A DNA stretch of 64,000 bases from Dracaena cambodiana. Lineage: Eukaryota; Streptophyta; Magnoliopsida; Asparagales; Asparagaceae. A program made the position numbers and the translations under genes. The stretch spans positions 30,169,782 through 30,233,781 of the forward strand of contig JAYEPQ010000017.1 in NCBI GenBank assembly GCA_036321105.1, written 5' to 3'. This document shows, one piece after another, positions 57,514 to 64,000 of this stretch. The notes under the pieces were generated by a model. It had not been told where the DNA came from, ran no database searches, and saw nothing but the letters and a program-made list of their open reading frames with translations. Numbering within the stretch: position 1 is the first letter of the stretch; each line of letters begins with the position of its first letter.

Positions 57514-58293
57514 AGAGAATGGTGTACCTAAGGTGTCACTATAGAGAGTTGCATATGAAGTCACTCCTAAATATCATCATAGAGGATACATATAGATGAT
57601 CTGATCCATTAGTTGTGATCTCCACACTTTAAAAAAGTGGTGTAAAAAAATTATGCATTTTCGATATATTTTGACTGCACAATGAATATGTACAATATGA
57701 ACGATTTTTCAATAATAGAACAAATAAGACATGTTCATCGATAATGAAAAAATATCTAAATTATATAATTTTTTGAAGACCACCTATTTAGAACATGAAA
57801 ATCATATTTAACTGTTCTGAATGTCCATATACACCCTCTATGTTGAGTTTTAGGGCCGCATTCATAAGCAATTTCCTATGGAGGTGTGTGTGTGTGTGTG
57901 TATACAAGGAAAAAGTGTACCTACGATGCTTTTATAGGGAGTTACCTATGGAGGCACCTCTAAATATCAATATATAAAGTATTATGGACAATCCAAACCG
58001 TTAATTGTGATATCCACGTTAAAAAATAATGTTGTATAAAAAATCATGCATTTTAGATACATTTTTGCCGTACATTGGATATGTATAAAATGAACTATTT
58101 TTCAATAATAGAACAAATAAAACCTCTTGTTCGATGATAAAGAAGCATATAAATTGCATGATATTTTATATACTGCATATTTAGAGTATGAAAATTATAT
58201 AAACGGTTCGGATCGTTCACATACGCTCTTTATGTTGAGATTTTAGGCACCTCCATAGATAACTCTCCTATGGAGGCACCTTAAATACACCAT
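57514..58293. mobile_element. Two S2 MITE copies in tandem, TG microsatellite between
   Basis: 57514-57885 and 57907-58293 both start with a GTGTACCTA motif and end near a CCTATGGAGG motif. They are separated by a TG run at 57885-57900. Confidence 0.7.
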
Positions 58294-58327
58294 TATATAT
58301 AGAGAAAACGGGAAATTCATCGGCGGT

Positions 58328-58640
58328 TGTTCGCAGCAGAATTTCTTTGCTTTCCTTCCAATGAATTAACTTAAATTACAATGAAAGTGAAAAAAAAAAA
58401 AAAAAAAGAACAAACGAGAGGATTTATATCTCAATCTCTCTCTTTTACAATATAGTGTGGGATCTGTGTGGCGATGGGATCTGTCAAGCAGCTCCTTTGG
58501 ACGATCTGACGTCGAACTCTTCTCTTGAAGATGGCAGCCGACTGTAGAACTGATCTCCTCTGGTCTTGATTCGTTCAAGGCTCTATGCGTAACTCGAACT
58601 TCTCCAAAACTCTAGAAAAAAGCTCAGATGCCTTCAAAAT
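58328..58640 (-). repeat. Partial LTR, minus sense, inserted in an S3 MITE (element 2)
   Basis: It starts TGTTCGCAGCAG right after GGCGGT of an S3 element (58301-58327) and follows the LTR for about 310 bp. It then joins an oppositely oriented internal piece at CTTCAAAATTGAT, a shared microhomology. Confidence 0.8.
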
Positions 58641-59214
58641 TGATTGGCCAGGTTAAAACCGAGCCAAAACACTCCAAAGTTAATTTGAGGAGTTTCAAAG
58701 TTAAGAATTTATACCTCCAATTGGTGCAGCATGGATTGGCTCGCCATTGTGGCCACAGTCTCGGCCGCTGTCGCCGCTGCTAACGCCGGCCGCCGATGGT
58801 GAGGAGGCGCGCGACGCCGTACTCTTCTTAGATAACATCCTAGTGATGAAGATCTATGGAAAGTTGAAGGAAGCTCGGTCGAAGATCATTCCTTTAAACT
58901 GATTCGCCTGAGTCGCCTGAGCTCTAAGCTCTTGGATTCCTCGGATGAAATGAAGAAGAAGAAGAGTTAGAGGATTTATTTAAATGATCCGCCTCTTGGT
59001 ATTCGGCGCGAAAGTCAGAGCAGGATTAATTACTAAGTAATTACTGCGTAATTAATGAGCAATTACTCATTGAAATGCGAAGCTATTAGCTCCGCGCAAG
59101 TGAACTAAACGCGAGATAAACTTGGTATTTTAACTCCGCGTTTCAGTTTAAATATCCAAACTATTTCAAAATTTGCTAAGTTCTAAACCATTTTGAAAAC
59201 TTTGGAGGGGGTTC
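58640..59214 (+). mobile_element. Inverted piece of gypsy 3' internal region
   Basis: It is the reverse complement of about 48163-48720 of element 1, ending with the polypurine tract TTTGGAGGGGGTTC before the LTR. It therefore has plus sense, opposite to the coding region at 60.9-64 kb. Confidence 0.88.
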
Positions 59215-60018
59215 TGTTGGCAGTGAAAATTTCTAAGTTAAAAGAATTTTCCACAACAGAACGCGGAGCTAACTCCGCAGCCCCGCGTTTGGCTATTTTA
59301 GCCTCGCGTTTGAGCAAAACACGGAGCTAATCCATAGTAACGCATTCTGATGAATTTAGCTCCGCGGTTACTCCGCGTGAGCAGATTTCATTAAAATCCT
59401 AAATTGATTGTGATTGAGATTTGGGCTTATCTAATACCCAAATTGAGTCCAATCAGAATTCCAAATCAAGAGATTTAAATCAATATTAAATATTTGATTA
59501 GAATCCTGGATGAATACAAATATCTTGATTCCTATTCGTATCGATATCTTGAGTCCTATTCCTATGGATATCTTGATTCTTATTCCTATGGAAACTCTCA
59601 TAACCACTAAAGTCTATAAATACTCTCTTTAAGAAGACTTTAAAAAAGGATCAATCAATAATAGATCAATCTATAACTGATCAAGAGGTCTTTTTCTTCG
59701 GTTCGGCAGAAGTTCTTCTTTTCGGCAATTGATCTTTTCCTTTTGGAGAATTCAAGTTACGCATAGAGTCTTGAGTTCATGAAAGACCAGAGAAGATCGT
59801 CTACAGTCGGCCGCTATCATCACGAGAGAAGAGTTCTACGCCCGATCGTCCAAAGGAGCTGCTTGACAGATCCCATCGCTACAGATCCCACACAAATATT
59901 GTAAAAGAGAGAGATTGACATATAAAATCCTCTCGTTTGTTCTCTTTTTTATTTTATTCACTTCTATTATAATCTAAGCTGTATTCAATGGGAGGAAGCA
60001 AAACTTTTGCGGCGAACA
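59215..60018 (+). repeat. Complete LTR in plus sense (804 bp)
   Basis: It runs from TGTTGGCAGTG to GCGGCGAACA and is inverted relative to the LTRs of element 1 and to the coding region on its right. It shares variants such as AGGAGCTGCTTGACAG with the partial LTR at 58328, so both belong to one element. Confidence 0.92.
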
Positions 60019-60099
60019 GTTGGCTACAAAATTTGTTTGCATAACAGATAACTTGTCATCAAAATGATTTAGTTGTTTAGGTAAAACAGTCCAAGGCTC

Positions 60100-60625
60100 A
60101 TCTGCGTAACTTAGACTGCTAATACCGAGGTGATCGGGTCAGGATCACCAGACTTCGGCAGAGGTGCCTATTTGCACATGCCTTAGTGTTTGATTGGAGG
60201 CGGTTCAAGGCTCTCATGCGTAACTTGAACTGCACATACCAAGATGATCGGGTCAGGATCACCAGATTTCGGCAGAGGTGCCTAATTGCGCATGCCTAGT
60301 TTTAAGCAAGGAGTTCAAGTGCTCATCTGCGTAACTTGAACAAGTGGAGGTGGTTCAAGGCTCTCATGCGTAACTTGAACTGCACATACCAAGATGATCG
60401 GGTCAGGATCACCAGATTTCGGCAGAGGCGCCTAATTGCGCATGCCTAGTTTTAAGCAAGGAGTTCAAGTGCTCATCTGCGTAACTTGAACAAGTGGAGG
60501 CGGTTCAAGGCTCTCATGCGTAACTTGAACTGCACATACCAAGATGATCGGGTCAGGATCATCAGATTTCGGCAGAGGCGCCTAATTGCGCATGCCTAGT
60601 CCAAGTGCTCTCACGCGTAACTTAA
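60100..60625 (-). repeat. 150-bp tandem array with conserved hairpins (element 2)
   Basis: GCATGC at 60290, 60440 and 60590 gives a period of 150. Stems here include GTTCAAGT/ACTTGAAC and GTTCAAG/CTTGAAC around the TGCGTAA loop. Confidence 0.92.
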
Positions 60626-61249
60626 ACGGAGATGGGAACAATCCAAATCATACTGTCAGATGTGAAACCTTAACATGACAGGTCCACGGAATTTTTAGCA
60701 AACCCCCAGTTATCAACGGATTTGATTAGCCTTTACCAACTACCGTTTGAGTTGGGCTAGCCCTGCTATTCCCCTCAGTATGATGAGTTGTTGAGGAATT
60801 GATTTCCTCTCCCATTTACCTTTAACAGCATTGGATAGTTAATTCATACTTTTACCCCCAGTATGATAGGGTTAGCGAGGAACTTGATCTCCTCTTCTCG
60901 CCGCTTTAACGGCATTGGGCAAAATTTTTTTTTAGCACTCAATTAGCCATACTAATGGCTAGTAAAAGTAGCAGAAAAAATATGATATTTATCATCGTTA
61001 ATATTTTCGGCACCCCCAGCCAAATCCAGTTGCTAGCCAACGAGAATGACTCGATTGCAGCTGTGGTTCGGAGCATACCCAAGGGGCTAGCTTGCAAGTG
61101 CGGGCTGCCCGAGCTTGGTGTCGATATTGACTTTCCTACTGGTACAGAGATCGCTCTGGTAGGGAACTCCTTGGTTCCTACTACTAAAGTTGTCATATTT
61201 ACAGAAACTTTCTTCTGCTCCTCTTTAAGTGTGAGAACTCCGACTTCTA

Positions 61250-61804
61250 TCAATACCTGAATTTGGTTCTTAAGAGGATAGCAATCCTTAGTTGGGTGCC
61301 TGACGTTCCGATGGTACAGGCAATAGTTAGGGTCCTGAAATTATACTTGCAGATTTCTACCAGAGTTTCTTGGGTCATACCATGTCGACAATACACGGAT
61401 TTTTTCCTGAAGCGTTCAATAAAACTTTTGACCGTTTCTTCTTCCCCTTGTTTCGTCGCAAGGAGGGAATGAACCGATATTTCGGTATCATCCTCAATGA
61501 AACGTGCCAATAACTGTTTCTCGACATCATACCAAGTATTTATGGTTCCTGGGGGCAACTGCATAAACCAAGTGAAGGCAGGCCCTCGCTAGGTGCTCGC
61601 AAATACTTTGGTCATTACGGGATCACTTCCTATTAGATGACCTGCCTGCGATAAAAAGTAATATGGTGCTGGCTTGGGGGACCCTTTCCCGTTATACGGC
61701 TCCAACTTGAGCGGTTTATACTTTTCTGGATAAGGGGCAAAGTCCCACTCAAGCGGATATGACCTTAAAACCCCCGATTCTTTCAGTTCCTTCTTGTGCA
61801 TCAA
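61250..61804 (-). pseudogene. Gag core of element 2, interrupted
   Basis: It encodes YKPLKLEPYNGKGSPK, then a TAG near 61589 where element 1 has CTG (FAST*RGPAFTW), then MQLPPGTINTWYDVEKQLLA to CKYNF. There it is fused by the 350-bp deletion to the zinc-knuckle region in another frame. Confidence 0.8.
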
Positions 61805-61813
61805 GGCATCAAG

Positions 61814-62914
61814 TTAGCTTTGCAATTTCTCAATATTTTCTCCATGAGGATCATGGAAAGAATATTTGTCATCATTCTCATGTATCGAATAAGCCTTTTC
61901 TTCTTTAGTTTTTTCATTTGTCTTAGGTGGCGGTTCCGAAGAAATTTTAGCCTTATCGTCGGCTATCTTCTGGGTATTTTCGACCACTTTTAGAAGCATT
62001 AGTTTGAGGTCATTAATGGCCTTTTGCTGTCCTCGAATCATCTGCTCTTGGGATTTTATCATCTGGTCAATATCATCTGATCTGTTTACCATGTGCGAGT
62101 GTGATTTCAGTGATCGGGAGGATGTACAAGATTGTATGGAAGCTATGGCTGAATTGTCGCTGTCATTATCATAAGAATCTTTTGCAAGTTTCTTGTATTT
62201 TCGAGGAGCGACAGCGCCTGATTTGAGCCGGGTGAAATGATGAGATTCTTCATCGTCTGCATCTGACTCATATTCTTTCTCCATAATCTTTTTGCCTTTG
62301 CCGACCATATTTGAGGTCACTGCATTTAATTCTTTTTCTTTAATTTTGTATCTCAGATCATTCTTTCCCTTATTTGGAGTACCTTGACGAGACTCAGTTA
62401 TTCTGTTAAATATAGACACTCTCTTCTTAGTACAACAGCAATTATCCAATACAACAGATATGGCTGTTATGAGCTGCTCACAATGACATGTTGAGTGTGG
62501 CTGAGCTTGAGTCATATTTCTCATTTTTGTCAAGTAATTTCTGAGATTGGTGACCTTGGATGACGATGAATCGTGGGGGCCACCTGGTTGTTGAGAGGGT
62601 CTAGGGGCCCACTGAACCTTATTGGAATCATTAGAGTCAAGTTCTGATCCAATAGTGTGATTATAAAACCTGATTCTATATTCAGGTTGATTTATGCGGA
62701 ACTGAGAACTAGCTTCGCGTTCTGGCACACGGAGCTGAGAATTAGCTTCGCGTTTTGATACGCGGGGCTGAATAATAGCTTCGCGTTTTTGCACGCTAGC
62801 CTCGCGTTTCACGCTGGCTTGGCGTCTCTGCAGAAATTTATCTTCTGGGATATTAGCCTCACGTGGAGAAAAATTCTTACATGCTGGCTTATTCTTGCGA
62901 TTAACGCAAGTCAC
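61814..62914 (-). CDS. Repeat-region end fused to gag N-terminus (element 2)
   Basis: 366 codons. It reads from KREASVQKREAIIQPRVSKR-type repeats through QPHSTCHCEQLITAISVVLD and into EKEYESDADDEESHHFTRLK and the coiled-coil-like SQEQMIRGQQKAINDLKLML. A stop follows at LQS where element 1 reads on. It shows that the repeat region and gag are one reading frame ancestrally. Confidence 0.75.
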   Translation of the reverse strand: MTCVNRKNKPACKNFSPREANIPEDKFLQRRQASVKREASVQKREAIIQPRVSKREANSQLRVPEREASSQFRINQPEYRIRFYNHTIGSELDSNDSNKVQWAPRPSQQPGGPHDSSSSKVTNLRNYLTKMRNMTQAQPHSTCHCEQLITAISVVLDNCCCTKKRVSIFNRITESRQGTPNKGKNDLRYKIKEKELNAVTSNMVGKGKKIMEKEYESDADDEESHHFTRLKSGAVAPRKYKKLAKDSYDNDSDNSAIASIQSCTSSRSLKSHSHMVNRSDDIDQMIKSQEQMIRGQQKAINDLKLMLLKVVENTQKIADDKAKISSEPPPKTNEKTKEEKAYSIHENDDKYSFHDPHGENIEKLQS

Positions 62915-63009
62915 AACTTTGCGTCTAGTGCGATTTTTACGATTAACGACAATCTGCTAATCATCTTCGCGATTTACGCGGAGGTGAGGCATCTTGCGTT
63001 TCTCGCAAG

Positions 63010-63985
63010 TACTACTGACTTTGCGTTTCTCGCTAAGCCTAGTATTAGTCTCGCGTGGAGAATCACACGCTGGCTGTAAGAAATCTTTATCCTCTCGTTC
63101 CTCGCGAGTGTAAGAAATCTTGCGTTTATCGCAAGTCTTACTGGTTTCGCGTTTATCTCTAAGTCCAGTAATAGCCTCGCGTGGAGAATCACACGCTAAC
63201 TTTAGGGAAGTTTTATCCTCGCGTTTATCGTGAGTGTCAAAAATTTTGCGTTTCTTGCAAGTCGTACTGGCTTCGCGTTTATCGCTAAGTCCAGTAATAG
63301 CCTCGCGTGGAGAATCACACGTTGGCTATAAGGAATTTTTATCCTCGCGTTTCTTGCGAGTGTCAAAAATCTTGCGTTTCTCGCAAGTCGTACTGACTTC
63401 GCATTTATCGCTAAGTCCAATAATAGCCTCGCGTGGAGAATCACACGCTGGCTGTAAGGAATTTTTATCCTCGCGTTTCTCGCGAGTGTAAGAAATTTTG
63501 CGTTTATCGCAAGTGCTACTGGCTTCACGTTTATCGCTAAGCCCAGTAGTAGCCTCGTATGGAGAATCACATGCTGGTTTTAAGGAGATTTTATACTCGC
63601 GTTTATCGCGAGTGTCAGAGATATTGCGATTAACGCAAATCTTACTGGCTTCGCGTTTCTCGCTAAGCTCAGTAATAGCCTCGCGTGGAGAATCACACGC
63701 TGGCTTTTCCTTGCGATCAACGCAAGTTGTAACTTTGCGTTTAACGCGATAATGACTAATCTCGCGATTAGCGCGAGTCAGTTTGCGAGGGACCATAGCC
63801 TCGCGTTCTATGAAATTAGCCTCGCGTTCAATGTGGGCTTTGAGGGCTTTTTGCCTTACTCTCCGATTTCTATTTCGGAGTTGGGTTCTGGTCAATCCAG
63901 TTCCCATGCCTTCTTCGGTAGTAGAGGGGCCATCCTCTGCTAGGATTTCTTGCCCAAACACCGGCTGTATGGTCGCGGTCTCCAA
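63010..63985 (-). pseudogene. 42-residue repeat region of element 2
   Basis: The frame 63985-63326 starts METATIQPVFGQEILAEDGP, has TGLTRTQLRNRNRRVRQKAL like element 1, and then KREAS-type units. Further units continue in another frame to about 63010, so at least one frameshift is present. About five to six 126-bp units occur. Confidence 0.75.
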
Positions 63986-64000
63986 GGATCCCCGTTCATT

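Larger units (their letters stand above)
60019..64000 (-). mobile_element. Gypsy element 2, internal region, runs off the window
   Basis: From GTTGGCTACAAAATTTG, homologous to 49598 of element 1, the order of element 1 is repeated: hairpin array, zinc-knuckle region, gag, repeat-rich N-terminal region. The 48.2-49.6-kb equivalent and a normally oriented 3' LTR are missing here. The 5' LTR lies beyond base 64000. Relative to element 1, about 350 bp equivalent to 51355-51708 are deleted. Confidence 0.9.

Overview
The window is nuclear DNA of a flowering plant. It holds spliced genes of three plant families (a CLE-like peptide precursor, an ATXR4-type SET-domain methyltransferase and a DUF620 protein), a nuclear tRNA-Gly, AT-rich intergenic DNA and the usual plant transposons: Ty3/gypsy, Ty1/copia, L1 and RTE LINEs, TRIM, Mutator-like, hAT and mariner-like MITEs. 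I could not fix the species, nor decide between monocot and dicot.

Layout. 1-5.6 kb: decayed L1 LINE, an unidentified broken host-gene fragment, MITEs and a good tRNA-Gly(UCC). 5.6-9 kb: a 2.0-kb Mutator-like element with 42-bp terminal inverted repeats and a small non-autonomous relative. 9.5-9.75 kb: a small secreted peptide gene on the minus strand. 10-17 kb: MITEs, an RTE tail and copia remains. 17.9-31.4 kb: one large minus-strand gene of eight exons that I assembled exon by exon. It encodes a 335-codon ATXR4/SDG38-like protein, its introns are swollen by transposons, codon 113 is TAG, and a 2.8-kb Mutator-like element sits 47 bp upstream of the ATG. 34-42.4 kb: MITEs and long TA microsatellites. 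42.6-46.9 kb: a two-exon DUF620 gene on the plus strand whose intron uses a GC-AG donor. 47.3-55.3 kb: a complete 7.9-kb Ty3/gypsy-type element (minus sense, 811-bp LTRs, 5-bp target duplication) that has gag but no pol. 55.3-58.3 kb: a dense cluster of short repeats, each bounded by TA/TG microsatellites. 58.3-64 kb: a second, rearranged member of the same gypsy family with LTR pieces in opposite orientations, running off the end of the window.

The most unusual content is the gag-only retroelement family. Its reading frame begins inside the LTR and runs through the primer-binding site. The frame then passes through tandem 42-residue repeats. The 3' untranslated region carries 145-150-bp tandem repeats made of small hairpins with a conserved loop and covarying stems, and the same hairpin occurs in the LTR. 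Also notable are a Mutator-like family carrying a tRNA-Asp-like segment next to GTCCGGAC palindromes, and several unrelated MITE families that all abut TA/TG microsatellites.

The cellular genes do not form a pathway. All coordinates and splice sites were read by eye; similarity statements come from family knowledge, not a search.
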